Of a stretch of 64,000 bases of DNA, positions 1 to 9,011 are shown piece after piece. Each line of letters begins with the position of its first letter. The first letter of the stretch is position 1. The position numbers were made by a program, and so were the translations under genes. The stretch is from CALSMU01 sp965230225. GTDB lineage: Bacteria > Bacteroidota > Bacteroidia > Flavobacteriales_D > Parvicellaceae. The stretch covers positions 806,001 through 870,000 of the forward strand of contig CBDDKM010000002.1 in NCBI GenBank assembly GCA_965230225.1. The letters run 5' to 3'. The notes beneath the pieces are model-generated. The model was not told the origin of the DNA and searched no databases. It saw only the letters and a list, made by a program, of their open reading frames with translations.

Positions 1-1
1 T

Positions 2-3000
2 TTAATAGATTTAAATAACCCGTTTGATTTCAACTTCGATGTATGGTTAGGGTGTAACGATGGTGGTGCCGATGGAATTGCATTTGGTCTCCAACCGGTA
101 GGAACCGGAATTGGTGTAAATGGAAATGGAATGGGGCTTGGTGGTGTAACCCCTTCATTTGGGGCATTTATCGATACTTATCAAAACAGTGTTCCGGATA
201 ACGACCCGTGGGAGGATCATATTTCCATCAGTTCGAATGGAAATGTTGCACATGATGGTGGTGCAGATGATTTGGCAGGTCCGGCAACCATTCCTAATAT
301 TGAAGATTGTGCATGGCACACTTTTCAGGTGGTATGGGACCCTGCTACACAAACCTTTGAAGTTTATCTGGACGGAACACTATATTTAAGCTATACCGGA
401 GACATTATCAATAATATATTTGGTGGTAATCCTAATGTTTATTGGGGGTTTACAGGTTCTACCGGAGGGCTTTCCAATGAACAACAATTTTGTACACAAC
501 TTCAAGCGTTATGGCAAACAACTGTAACTTCCACTTGTGCTGGTCAGCCAATTCAATTTAGTGATAATAGCTCTTCGTTTGGTGTAATTACAGATTGGGC
601 ATGGGATTTTGGAGATGGTAATACCGGTACAGGGCAATCACCTACACATACTTATAATGCGGATGGGACTTATACGGTAGAATTAACCATTACTGATGCC
701 AGTGGATGTACTGATACCTATTCTTTTCCTGTGGTTATTTCTTCTCCCTCTGTTGTGGCAAGTGCTTCACCTGCTTCCATTTGTGCCGGACAAACATCTC
801 AATTAGATGCGGTTGTAACAGACCCTATTGCACCACCTTGTGATTGGAGCATAACCTTATGGGATTCCTTTGGAGATGGTTGGAACGGAGGAGTTGTTGA
901 GGTTTTTGTGGATGGAGTTTCGGTTGGAACTTATGAAATATTAGCCACTGGACCTACTAACGGAGATGGCCCGGAATCATATTCTTTTCCGGTAACAGAT
1001 GGGGCTACTGTTACTACAGTTTTTACAGCAGGTAGTTATGCATCAGAGGTATATTATTCCATATATGATAACAATGGAGTGGAAGTATTTCAGGATGGAC
1101 ACGCCGGTGCTACACCAACAGGTGGTACAGCAGGCGTTGTAAGCTGCCCAACTCCGGTTCATACCTACGATTATGTTTGGACACCAGACGTTAACTTGAC
1201 GGATGATCAAATTAGTAATCCGGTAGCCAGTCCAACATCCACTCAAACTTATACCATTACTGTTACTGATCAAGCTACTGGGTGTACTGCAACCGATGAT
1301 GTTACAGTAACTGTAAATACCTTAACAGTAAACGATGCTTTTACCAATGAAACTTGTTTGGGAGATAATGATGGTACTATTACGTTATCAGCTACAGGAG
1401 GAACGGCACCATATACCTATGATATAGGAGTTGGCCCAACCAATACCACAGGAAACTTTACCAACTTAACTCCAGGAACCTATAATATTACTGTTTCTGA
1501 TGCGGCAGGTTGTCAAGGGTTTGCTACAGTAACCATTGCACCCGGACCTGTTTGTTGTCCAATGACCAATACAACAGCCTCCACCAACATTAGCTGCAAT
1601 GGAGGAAACGATGGAACCATTACGTTAACAGAAAATTTAGGTGCTGCACCGGTTACTTTTAGTATTGATAATGGAACGACCAACCAAGCGAGTGGAACCT
1701 TTACAGGGCTATCTGCCGGGACTTATGATATACTAATTACAGATGCTAATAACTGTACTTTCACGGCACAAATTACTTTAACAGAACCAACCGCATTATC
1801 TGGGTCAATTACTACCCAAACCAACGTATTATGTAATGGGGGAAATAATGGAAGTGTTACTATAGTTGCAGCGGATGGGACTCCGGGATATCAATATTCC
1901 ATTGATGGAGGAACAACCTATCAGGCTTCAGGAACTTTTGGAACGTTAACTGCTGGGAGTTATACCATCACCATTCAAGATGCTAACTTATGTACAACTA
2001 CTGTTCCAGTTACCATTACTGAACCACTTGCATTGGCAGGGTCACTGGATGGTATAGTGGATGCTACTTGTGGACAAAGCAACGGGTCAATAACAGTTAG
2101 TGCAACCGATGGTACTCCAGCTTATCAATATTCTATTGACGGTGGAGCTAACTTCCAGGCAAGTGGAGTATTTGGAACTCTTGCTCCTGGTGCTTACACC
2201 ATTATAGTAGAAGATGCGAATGGATGTCAGGACAACATCAATGCAACCATTAACGATTTAAGTGGAATTACGGCTTCTATTACCGCTCAAACAGATGTGG
2301 ATTGTAATGGAAATAATACAGGGTCTGTTACTGTAACTGCCTCCGGTAGTGTTGCTCCTTACGAATACTCTCTGGATGGAGGACCTTTCCAGGCTTCAGG
2401 AACATTCAACAACCTTACAGCAGGTGTATATACTGTAACAGCACAGGATGCTAACAACTGTCAGTTCCCAGTTGCTGTAACCATTACAGAACCAACTGCT
2501 TTAACGGCTTCTATTACCCTTCTGGCAGATGTACAATGTAATGGAGGAAATGACGGAAGTGTAACCGTAGCTGGTGCTGATGGAACTCCAGGATATCAAT
2601 ATTCCATTGATGGAGGAACTACTTATCAAGCTTCTGGAACTTTTGGAGCATTAACAGCCGGTAACTACACCATTACTGTTCAAGATGTTAACCTATGTAC
2701 TACTACAGTTCCGGTTACTATTACAGAACCAACATTATTAACAGTTACCGAAACACACGTAGATGTGGATTGTAATGGAGCTTGTAATGGAACAATCGAC
2801 ATAACAGCTACAGGAGGAACTTCTGGTTATGGCTATAATTGGACAGGAAATGGGGGGCCTTATACTTCGGAAGATTTATCCGCTTTGTGTCCTGGAACTT
2901 ATGATGTAACCGTAACGGATGCCAATAGTTGTACTGCTCAGGTGTCTGTAGCGATCACGGAGCCAACTGCCATTGTGCCTGTAACTTCAACGGTGAGTTC

Positions 3001-6000
3001 TAACTGCGGAGCAGCAGATGGGGAAGTTTCAGTTACAGCTACCGGAGGAACGGTGGCAACGGATTATTCTTATAGTTGGGAAGATGCATCCGCAAACGTG
3101 TTAGGAACAACTGCTACGGTAACAGGATTAACAGCAGGGATCTATACGGTAACGATAATGGATGATGCGAACTGTGTGATTACAGCTACTGCTACCATCA
3201 CAGATGTGGGAGGTGGTACTGCAACTACAACAGTTGATCAGGATGTATCCTGTAACGGACTTTGCGATGGTATGGCGAGTGTTAGTATGGTTGGAGGAAC
3301 AGCTCCGTTTCAATACACCTGGAACAGTGGAACAACTCCAAATGCTACAACAACTGGTGGGTTGTGCGCAGGAACTTATTCCGTAAATGTGGTGGATGAT
3401 GTAGGTTGTATTTCATCGGCAACTGTTGTGATATCAGAACCTACTGTAATTGTATTGGACATGATTGACTCAACAGCTGTTACCTGTTTTGGTCTATGCG
3501 ATGGTACTGCTCAGGTACAGGCTACTGGAGGAACGGTGGGCGTGGATTATGCCTATAGCTGGACCAGTGGAGGAACAAATGCTTCGGAAACAGGAATGTG
3601 TGGAGGAACCTGGAATGTAACAGTTACTGACGATAATAACTGTACTCAATCCATAGATGTGATTATTGATGAACCAACTGATCTAATTATTACTACCACC
3701 GAGGGAGCAGTATCGTGTTTTGGTTTATGCGATGGTTGGGGAACAGTAGAAGCAGTAGGAGGAATTGCTCCATACCAATACACATGGAGTAGTGGGTCTA
3801 CGCCAACACAAGATAGCACGAATGGCTTATGTACAGGGACTTTTACAGTAGATGTGGTGGATGATAACGGATGTACTGTACAAGGTAATATAAATGTAAA
3901 TACACCAACAGCTTTAACGGCTACTGCAACGGTGGTAAATGATGCTTCCGGAGCGGGATTGTGCGATGGTGAAGCAACAGTAACAGTAGGAGGTGGAACA
4001 CCTAATTACACTTACGAATGGCAAGATAATTTGGGAAATCCAATTGGTCAAACCACCCAAAATGCAACGGGACTTTGTGCCGGAAATTATTGTGTTTTGG
4101 TTACCGATGATAATGGTTGTACAGCTACTTCGTGTATTGTGATTATCGAACCGGGAGCAATCGGAATTACTTCAGCAACAACCGATATAGATTGTTTTGG
4201 AAATTGTAATGGAACCATAGATGCAACCATAATAGGAGGGGTATTGCCTTATACCTATTCCTGGACAGGGCCTAATGGGTACACTGCTAATACTGAAGAT
4301 TTAACCGGAATTTGTGCTGGAACATACGGTTTAACTGTAATCGACGATAATGGAATAGTTGCCAATCATACGGTGGTTATTTCTGAACCATCCGCCTTAG
4401 TGATTACCCTAGATGCCATTTCCGATGTTACCTGTAACAGTCTTTGTAATGGATCAGCGGATGTGACGATATCTGGAGGAATGACTCCATATACTAATTC
4501 CTGGACCAGTATTTTAGGGTATACTTCTTCTAACGAAGATATTACTGCGCTTTGTGCAGATACTTACGACTTAAATGTAACAGATGATAATGGTTGTATT
4601 CAAACGGTGCAGGCCATTATAACAGAACCATTAGCCATTACTATGATAACTGATTCGGTTCCATCCAATTGTAATCAGGCTGATGGAGAAGTTTCGGTGG
4701 TTGTTTCTGGAGGAACAGTGGGTGTAGATTACTCTTATATATGGGAAGATGCAACTACTAATGTTGTTGGCACCACAGCTACAGTTACTGGTTTAACAGC
4801 AGGGATGTATACTATTAAAGTTACTGATGATAATGGATGTATAGGTCAGGGAAGCGTTACCATAACCGATATTGGAGGAGGTACTGCTTCCACCACTCAG
4901 GAGGCTGCTATTACCTGTAATGGAGATTGTGATGGGCAGGCATCTGTTGCTATGGCTGGAGGTACTGCTCCATTTACCTATAGCTGGACCAGTGGAGGAA
5001 CCAATGCACTGGAAACAGGTATGTGTGCAGGAACCTGGGATGTTACCGTAACTGACGATGTTGGATGTATTGCTACCGCTTCTATTACCTTAACCGAACC
5101 AACCCCAGTGGATGCTCAAATTACCACTATTGATGAGGTTTGTATTGGAGATTGTGCGGGAGTAATTGATATAACAGGATCAGGAGGAGCGGGAGCATTT
5201 AACTATTCTATTGACAATGGGTTAACTAGTGGACCAGGGTCGGTATTTAACCAGCTATGTGCTGGGAACTATGATATAGAAGTAGAAGATGCCAATGGTT
5301 GTAAGTACACTACAGTGGTGGCCATTTTGGATGGAGCTCAATATGCAGATGCTACTATAGACCCTGTGGCAGATATGTGTGTGGATGGTGTAATCACTAA
5401 TTTAACTGCCGCCGAAGTTGGGGGTTCCTGGAGTGGGAATGGGGTGTCTGGAGGGACTTTTAACCCTCAGTTGGCTGGTGCCGGAACACACACCATAACC
5501 TATATGATTAACACAATTTGTGGTGATACTGCAACCTATGATATAACTGTATTTGATTTACCGATCATTGATTTTTCTGCCGATGTTAATTCAGGGTGTG
5601 AACCATTAGAAGTGGAGTTTACCAATAACAATGGAGCAAGTGTTGATTGTAATTGGAACTTCGGAAACGGAAATACCTCAACAGATTGTGGTCCTGTAAG
5701 TAATTTATATTCTGCCGCAGGGCAATACGATGTATCCCTAACCATGACGGATACCAATGGTTGTACAAATACTTTAACTGAAGTAGCATATATTGAAGTT
5801 TACCCTAACCCTGTGGCAGAATTTGTATTTGGTCCCCAACCAACCACTATTACCAATCCAGTAATTCAGTTTACGGATCAATCCATTGATGCTTACTCAT
5901 GGAGTTGGAATTTTGGAGAATTGGGAAGTTCTTCCTCTCAAAACCCAACATTTACTTTTGATGAGGTAGGTACCTATATGGTAGAACTGGCAGTAGAAAG

Positions 6001-6334
6001 TACACATGGATGTGTGGATACGGTGGAGTATCCAGTACTCATTGAAGATGAATTTTTAATCTATGTTCCCAATGCATTTACTCCAGATGGAGATGGGCAA
6101 AATGATGTATTCTTGCCAGTTATAAGGGGAGAAGATCCGTTACAATACGAGTTTTATGTATTCAACCGCTGGGGGCAGTTAATTTTTGAATCTTACCATC
6201 CGCAAATAGGTTGGGATGGAAGTTTTAAAGCAGTGCCATCACAAACGGACGTGTATGTTTGGAAGGTGATTGTTAAGGATCAGATAGGAGGAGAAACACA
6301 TGAGTATATAGGTCATGTAAACCTTCTCCGATAG
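2..6334 (+). CDS. Giant T9SS adhesin: L-type lectin, PKD, SprB repeats, type B sorting domain (5' partial)
   Basis: The reading frame is open from base 2, so the true start and signal peptide lie outside the window. The first in-window ATG (131) falls inside a lectin-like domain and is not the start. Order by nucleotide: L-type (legume) lectin fold to about 530, with GCNDGGADGIAFGLQ and an FDTY-like FIDTY; a PKD domain 530-740 (WDFGDGNTG); a domain carrying DSFGDGWNG at 840-1140; about 17 SprB-type repeats 1320-5330, each with CNG..DG, GGT.PY.Y.W and VTD.NGC; an Ig-like segment; two PKD domains 5570-6040; and a gliding-motility type B sorting domain 6055-6331 (PNAFTPDGDGQND, FNRWGQLIF). By family knowledge this is a T9SS-exported, surface-attached adhesin like SprB. 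No operon partner is visible; the next gene has its own promoter. Confidence 0.9.
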   Translation, partial: LIDLNNPFDFNFDVWLGCNDGGADGIAFGLQPVGTGIGVNGNGMGLGGVTPSFGAFIDTYQNSVPDNDPWEDHISISSNGNVAHDGGADDLAGPATIPNIEDCAWHTFQVVWDPATQTFEVYLDGTLYLSYTGDIINNIFGGNPNVYWGFTGSTGGLSNEQQFCTQLQALWQTTVTSTCAGQPIQFSDNSSSFGVITDWAWDFGDGNTGTGQSPTHTYNADGTYTVELTITDASGCTDTYSFPVVISSPSVVASASPASICAGQTSQLDAVVTDPIAPPCDWSITLWDSFGDGWNGGVVEVFVDGVSVGTYEILATGPTNGDGPESYSFPVTDGATVTTVFTAGSYASEVYYSIYDNNGVEVFQDGHAGATPTGGTAGVVSCPTPVHTYDYVWTPDVNLTDDQISNPVASPTSTQTYTITVTDQATGCTATDDVTVTVNTLTVNDAFTNETCLGDNDGTITLSATGGTAPYTYDIGVGPTNTTGNFTNLTPGTYNITVSDAAGCQGFATVTIAPGPVCCPMTNTTASTNISCNGGNDGTITLTENLGAAPVTFSIDNGTTNQASGTFTGLSAGTYDILITDANNCTFTAQITLTEPTALSGSITTQTNVLCNGGNNGSVTIVAADGTPGYQYSIDGGTTYQASGTFGTLTAGSYTITIQDANLCTTTVPVTITEPLALAGSLDGIVDATCGQSNGSITVSATDGTPAYQYSIDGGANFQASGVFGTLAPGAYTIIVEDANGCQDNINATINDLSGITASITAQTDVDCNGNNTGSVTVTASGSVAPYEYSLDGGPFQASGTFNNLTAGVYTVTAQDANNCQFPVAVTITEPTALTASITLLADVQCNGGNDGSVTVAGADGTPGYQYSIDGGTTYQASGTFGALTAGNYTITVQDVNLCTTTVPVTITEPTLLTVTETHVDVDCNGACNGTIDITATGGTSGYGYNWTGNGGPYTSEDLSALCPGTYDVTVTDANSCTAQVSVAITEPTAIVPVTSTVSSNCGAADGEVSVTATGGTVATDYSYSWEDASANVLGTTATVTGLTAGIYTVTIMDDANCVITATATITDVGGGTATTTVDQDVSCNGLCDGMASVSMVGGTAPFQYTWNSGTTPNATTTGGLCAGTYSVNVVDDVGCISSATVVISEPTVIVLDMIDSTAVTCFGLCDGTAQVQATGGTVGVDYAYSWTSGGTNASETGMCGGTWNVTVTDDNNCTQSIDVIIDEPTDLIITTTEGAVSCFGLCDGWGTVEAVGGIAPYQYTWSSGSTPTQDSTNGLCTGTFTVDVVDDNGCTVQGNINVNTPTALTATATVVNDASGAGLCDGEATVTVGGGTPNYTYEWQDNLGNPIGQTTQNATGLCAGNYCVLVTDDNGCTATSCIVIIEPGAIGITSATTDIDCFGNCNGTIDATIIGGVLPYTYSWTGPNGYTANTEDLTGICAGTYGLTVIDDNGIVANHTVVISEPSALVITLDAISDVTCNSLCNGSADVTISGGMTPYTNSWTSILGYTSSNEDITALCADTYDLNVTDDNGCIQTVQAIITEPLAITMITDSVPSNCNQADGEVSVVVSGGTVGVDYSYIWEDATTNVVGTTATVTGLTAGMYTIKVTDDNGCIGQGSVTITDIGGGTASTTQEAAITCNGDCDGQASVAMAGGTAPFTYSWTSGGTNALETGMCAGTWDVTVTDDVGCIATASITLTEPTPVDAQITTIDEVCIGDCAGVIDITGSGGAGAFNYSIDNGLTSGPGSVFNQLCAGNYDIEVEDANGCKYTTVVAILDGAQYADATIDPVADMCVDGVITNLTAAEVGGSWSGNGVSGGTFNPQLAGAGTHTITYMINTICGDTATYDITVFDLPIIDFSADVNSGCEPLEVEFTNNNGASVDCNWNFGNGNTSTDCGPVSNLYSAAGQYDVSLTMTDTNGCTNTLTEVAYIEVYPNPVAEFVFGPQPTTITNPVIQFTDQSIDAYSWSWNFGELGSSSSQNPTFTFDEVGTYMVELAVESTHGCVDTVEYPVLIEDEFLIYVPNAFTPDGDGQNDVFLPVIRGEDPLQYEFYVFNRWGQLIFESYHPQIGWDGSFKAVPSQTDVYVWKVIVKDQIGGETHEYIGHVNLLR
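1320..5330 (+). repeat. Array of about 17 SprB-type protein repeats
   Basis: Degenerate in-frame repeats of about 65-80 codons. Each begins near a C-(N/F)-G/L-x-C/N-DG motif and ends in a VTD-x-NGC block followed by an EP linker. Counted by eye. Copies at 1832-2026 and 2537-2731 are the same length (195 nt) and nearly identical in protein. The two-copy unit beginning near 3005 resembles that beginning near 4670. Confidence 0.85.
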
Positions 6335-6373
6335 ATACGGATTCACCTTTCTTGACACTTAAGAAACATTCAA

Positions 6374-6407
6374 TTGTTCTTATTTAGAGTAATTCTAATT
6401 ACTTTTG
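6374..6407 (+). promoter_or_regulatory. Bacteroidota-type promoter of the U32 gene
   Basis: A TACTTTTG -7 box at 6400-6407 matches TAnnTTTG exactly. It ends 4 nt before the ATG at 6412, so transcription would begin at or next to the start codon. The upstream TTG at 6374-6376 is 23 nt from the -7 box, slightly long for the -33 element, so that half is weak. Confidence 0.6.
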
Positions 6408-6411
6408 CGGC

Positions 6412-7659
6412 ATGAAAAAGATTGAGTTAATGGCTCCTGCAGGAGGTTTTGATTCTATGCAAGCTGCATTAGACAACGGAGCCGATTCGATATATTTTGG
6501 GGTAGATCAGTTAAACATGCGTGCAAGAGCCACCATGAACTTTACTCTGGGAGACCTTGAAGAAATTGCTGAAAGATGCTCTGCAAAAGGAGTTAAAACC
6601 TATTTAACCCTTAATGCAATTATATATAATCACGATTTATCTTTGATTAAAACAGTAATTGATCGGGTAAAAGAAGCCGGGATTTCGGCCATTATTGCTT
6701 CCGATCAAGCTGTTATTGGATATGCCAAGTCTCAAGGAGTTGAAGTACATATTTCTACTCAGTTAAACATTACCAACATTGAAACAGTGAAGTTTTACTC
6801 CTTGTTTTCTAATGTGATGGTATTGTCTAGAGAGTTGAGCTTACGTCAGGTAAAAGAGATTTGTGATGGTATTGTAAAAGAAGATGTAAGAGGACCTGAT
6901 GGGGAGTTGGTTAAGATAGAGGTATTCGGACATGGAGCTTTATGTGTGGCCGTATCAGGTAAGTGTTACATGAGCTTACACACTCAAAATTCATCTGCTA
7001 ACAGAGGAGCATGTATCCAAAATTGCAGAAGAAAATACAAAGTAATTGACCTGGAAGATGGGCATGAGCTGGAAATTGATAACGAGTACATTATGTCTCC
7101 GAAAGACCTTTGTACCATAGATTTCCTTGATCAATTAGCCGATACTGGAATTAGCGTATTAAAAATTGAAGGTAGAGGAAGAGCACCGGAATACGTTGCA
7201 ACTACTATTAAATGCTATAGAGAAGCATTGGATTCTATCGAAGATGGAACTTACTCTCAGGAAAAAGTAGCAGGATGGATGTCCAGACTGGAAACGGTTT
7301 ATAACAGAGGATTCTGGGGAGGATATTACCTTGGACAAGAGCTTGGTGAGTTTAGTGAAGTAAGTGGATCAAAAGCAACTGTAAAGAAGGTATTCTTAGG
7401 AAAAGGTTTGCATTACTACGGAAAAGCTAAGATTGGAGAGTTCAAAATTGAAGCACAGAGCCTTAAATTGGGAGATAAGATCTTAATTACCGGACCTACA
7501 ACAGGAGTTCTTGAAACAGAAGTGAAAGAACTTAGAGTAGGAAACGAAGTGGTGGAAGAGGTCAAAAGAGGAGTAGATTTTACCATGCCAATTGATGAGG
7601 TAATCAGAGCATCCGATAAATTATACAAAGTAGTTCCTGCCGAGGAAGTAAAGGATTAG
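6412..7659 (+). CDS. Peptidase U32 family protein, probable RNA hydroxylase (TrhP/RlhA type)
   Basis: 415 residues. An N-terminal TIM-barrel start (MAPAGGFDSMQAALDNGAD) is followed at residues 170-188 by the complete U32 signature E-x-F-x2-G-A-L-C-x4-G-x-C-x-M-S. Cys178, Cys185, Cys201 and Cys205 are the expected iron-sulfur ligands. Family members once called collagenases (PrtC) are now known in E. coli as TrhP and RlhA, which hydroxylate tRNA and 23S rRNA using prephenate. Which RNA is the target here cannot be read from sequence. One nucleotide separates the stop from the next gene, a ferredoxin, so the two are probably co-transcribed and the ferredoxin may supply electrons (inference). 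The ATG is fixed by the -7 box just upstream. Confidence 0.88.
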   Translation: MKKIELMAPAGGFDSMQAALDNGADSIYFGVDQLNMRARATMNFTLGDLEEIAERCSAKGVKTYLTLNAIIYNHDLSLIKTVIDRVKEAGISAIIASDQAVIGYAKSQGVEVHISTQLNITNIETVKFYSLFSNVMVLSRELSLRQVKEICDGIVKEDVRGPDGELVKIEVFGHGALCVAVSGKCYMSLHTQNSSANRGACIQNCRRKYKVIDLEDGHELEIDNEYIMSPKDLCTIDFLDQLADTGISVLKIEGRGRAPEYVATTIKCYREALDSIEDGTYSQEKVAGWMSRLETVYNRGFWGGYYLGQELGEFSEVSGSKATVKKVFLGKGLHYYGKAKIGEFKIEAQSLKLGDKILITGPTTGVLETEVKELRVGNEVVEEVKRGVDFTMPIDEVIRASDKLYKVVPAEEVKD

Positions 7660-7660
7660 T

Positions 7661-7891
7661 ATGGTTATCATATCACATCAAAGAAAGCGTTGTATAGGTT
7701 GCAACTATTGTGTGGAATTAGCCTATGATCAATGGAGAATGTCTAAGAAAGATGGAAAGGCAACTCTGTTGGGATCTAAGGATAAAAAAGGCTTTCACAC
7801 TGCTCGAATTGATGATGATGAAGTATTTGAAGCCAACCAAAAAGCGGCTGTTGCTTGCCCTGTTAATATTATTCAAGTAAAGAAAATCTGA
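7661..7891 (+). CDS. Small single-cluster ferredoxin
   Basis: 76 residues. Cys11, Cys14 and Cys17 (CIGCNYC) plus Cys66 in ACPVNII form one C-x2-C-x2-C...CP set, enough for a single [4Fe-4S] cluster. The central part lacks the second CxxCxxC set of 2[4Fe-4S] bacterial ferredoxins. It begins 1 nt after the U32 gene stop, which implies translational coupling. A role as electron or cluster donor to the U32 enzyme is inference from this linkage. It ends in lysine-rich IIQVKKI. The annotation as ferredoxin is firm; the physiological partner is not. Confidence 0.82.
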   Translation: MVIISHQRKRCIGCNYCVELAYDQWRMSKKDGKATLLGSKDKKGFHTARIDDDEVFEANQKAAVACPVNIIQVKKI

Positions 7892-7906
7892 TTCTGGTCT
7901 ATTTTT

Positions 7907-7939
7907 TTTGAAAAATTTGATCGAAAATGAATAGTTTTG
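7907..7939 (+). promoter_or_regulatory. Promoter of the 122-residue gene
   Basis: TTTG at 7907-7910, a 21-nt spacer, then TAGTTTTG at 7932-7939. This is a near-ideal match to the Bacteroidota -33/-7 consensus. The predicted leader before the ATG at 7973 is about 27 nt and purine-rich, with no Shine-Dalgarno. Confidence 0.65.
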
Positions 7940-7972
7940 TGTGGTAACAAAAAGAATTAAAAAACAACTATA

Positions 7973-8341
7973 ATGGTTAATCCAGAAGCATTAAAATTGG
8001 TCGACAAAATTCTTGGAGATCTTGAAAGAAACGGAATCATCATCAATACGCTTATAGAAGACTTAAAAGCACTTCGTCCGTATGCTATTGAAGAGCAAGA
8101 CCCGACTTTAACCAAGGTGATCCGATTAACTTATGAGCACGTTGAGGAACACAAAGGTTTTAACATTCCAATTCCTGAGGATGAAGAAATTGAAGAAGGA
8201 GTTGAATTGGTAAAAACTGAAGTTACCGATGAGTCTAAGTTGGAAAGCTTGACTTACCTTGTTCAAATCATGAAAGATGCTCAAAGAAAAAGCAACAGAG
8301 CAGATTTGATCGAGTACCGTGATGCTCTAATGGAGTACTAA
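7973..8341 (+). CDS. Small acidic conserved-type protein of unknown function
   Basis: 122 residues, soluble, no signal peptide or membrane segment. It is rich in Glu and Asp (for example PIPEDEEIEEGVEL around residues 67-80) and predicted largely helical. The C-terminus contains QIMKDAQRKSNRADLIEYRDALMEY. I do not recognise a domain. It has its own promoter and is followed by a clear terminator, so it forms a single-gene transcript between the ferredoxin and riboflavin synthase. A cytosolic, abundant small protein is the most that can be inferred. Confidence 0.8.
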   Translation: MVNPEALKLVDKILGDLERNGIIINTLIEDLKALRPYAIEEQDPTLTKVIRLTYEHVEEHKGFNIPIPEDEEIEEGVELVKTEVTDESKLESLTYLVQIMKDAQRKSNRADLIEYRDALMEY

Positions 8342-8364
8342 AATTATACTAACAAAATTGAAAG

Positions 8365-8405
8365 AGGTTGTTATCTGAACGAGTTGAAGAAAACAACCTT
8401 TTTTT
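8365..8405 (+). terminator. Rho-independent terminator after the 122-residue gene
   Basis: Arms AGGTTGTT (8365-8372) and AACAACCT (8392-8399) are perfectly complementary, with a loop of about 19 nt and a T7 run to 8405. Confidence 0.75.
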
Positions 8406-8422
8406 ATGCAAAATAATAACCT

Positions 8423-9010
8423 ATGTTCACAGGAATTATAGAATCTTTAGGAGAAGTAACTGCTCTTAAGGCAGAACAGGATAATTTACACATTACCGTA
8501 AAATCTGACTTTACCAATGAGTTGCAAATTGACCAAAGTGTGGCGCACAATGGTACTTGCTTAACAGTAGTAGAAATTGATGGAGAAGAGTATACTGTTA
8601 CCGCCATTGATGAAACACTGCAAAGAACCAATCTAGGAGAGTTGGAAAATGGAAGTAAGGTTAATCTGGAAAGATGCACCAAAATTGGAGATCGATTGGA
8701 TGGTCACATTGTTCAGGGACATGTGGATCAAACTGCAGTATGTACCAAAGTGGAGGAGTTAGAAGGGAGCTGGAAGTTTCACTTTGAGTACGAAGCGTCC
8801 GAAAACGTAACCGTAGAAAAAGGATCTATAACCATTAATGGAGTAAGTTTAACCGTAGTTGATTCTGGTGTAAATACTTTTTCCGTAGCTATAATTCCTT
8901 ATACCTATGAACACACTAACTTCCATACTTTTAAACCTGGAACTAAAGTAAATCTGGAGTTTGATATTGTAGGAAAATACGTAACAAAATTGCTAAGTCT
9001 TAAACAATAA
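8423..9010 (+). CDS. ribE: Riboflavin synthase, alpha subunit type
   Basis: 195 residues, the usual length. Riboflavin synthase converts two 6,7-dimethyl-8-ribityllumazine molecules to riboflavin and a pyrimidinedione, the last step of vitamin B2 synthesis. Two lumazine-binding repeats are visible: residues 1-88 start with the diagnostic MFTGIIE and contain NGTCLTVVEI; residues 97-185 start HIVQGHVDQ and contain INGVSLTVVDSG. The start is fixed by MFTGIIE. The next gene begins 1 nt after the stop, so the nitroreductase is probably in the same transcript. That makes biochemical sense, since nitroreductases use FMN. No FMN riboswitch was seen in the 81-nt gap upstream. Confidence 0.93.
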   Translation: MFTGIIESLGEVTALKAEQDNLHITVKSDFTNELQIDQSVAHNGTCLTVVEIDGEEYTVTAIDETLQRTNLGELENGSKVNLERCTKIGDRLDGHIVQGHVDQTAVCTKVEELEGSWKFHFEYEASENVTVEKGSITINGVSLTVVDSGVNTFSVAIIPYTYEHTNFHTFKPGTKVNLEFDIVGKYVTKLLSLKQ

Positions 9011-9011
9011 C

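Noticed and set aside
1832..2731. Repeats with near-identical spacing that could suggest a CRISPR or DNA tandem array
   Set aside because: They stay in frame, encode SprB-type domains and differ mostly at silent positions. There are no short identical repeats with unique spacers.
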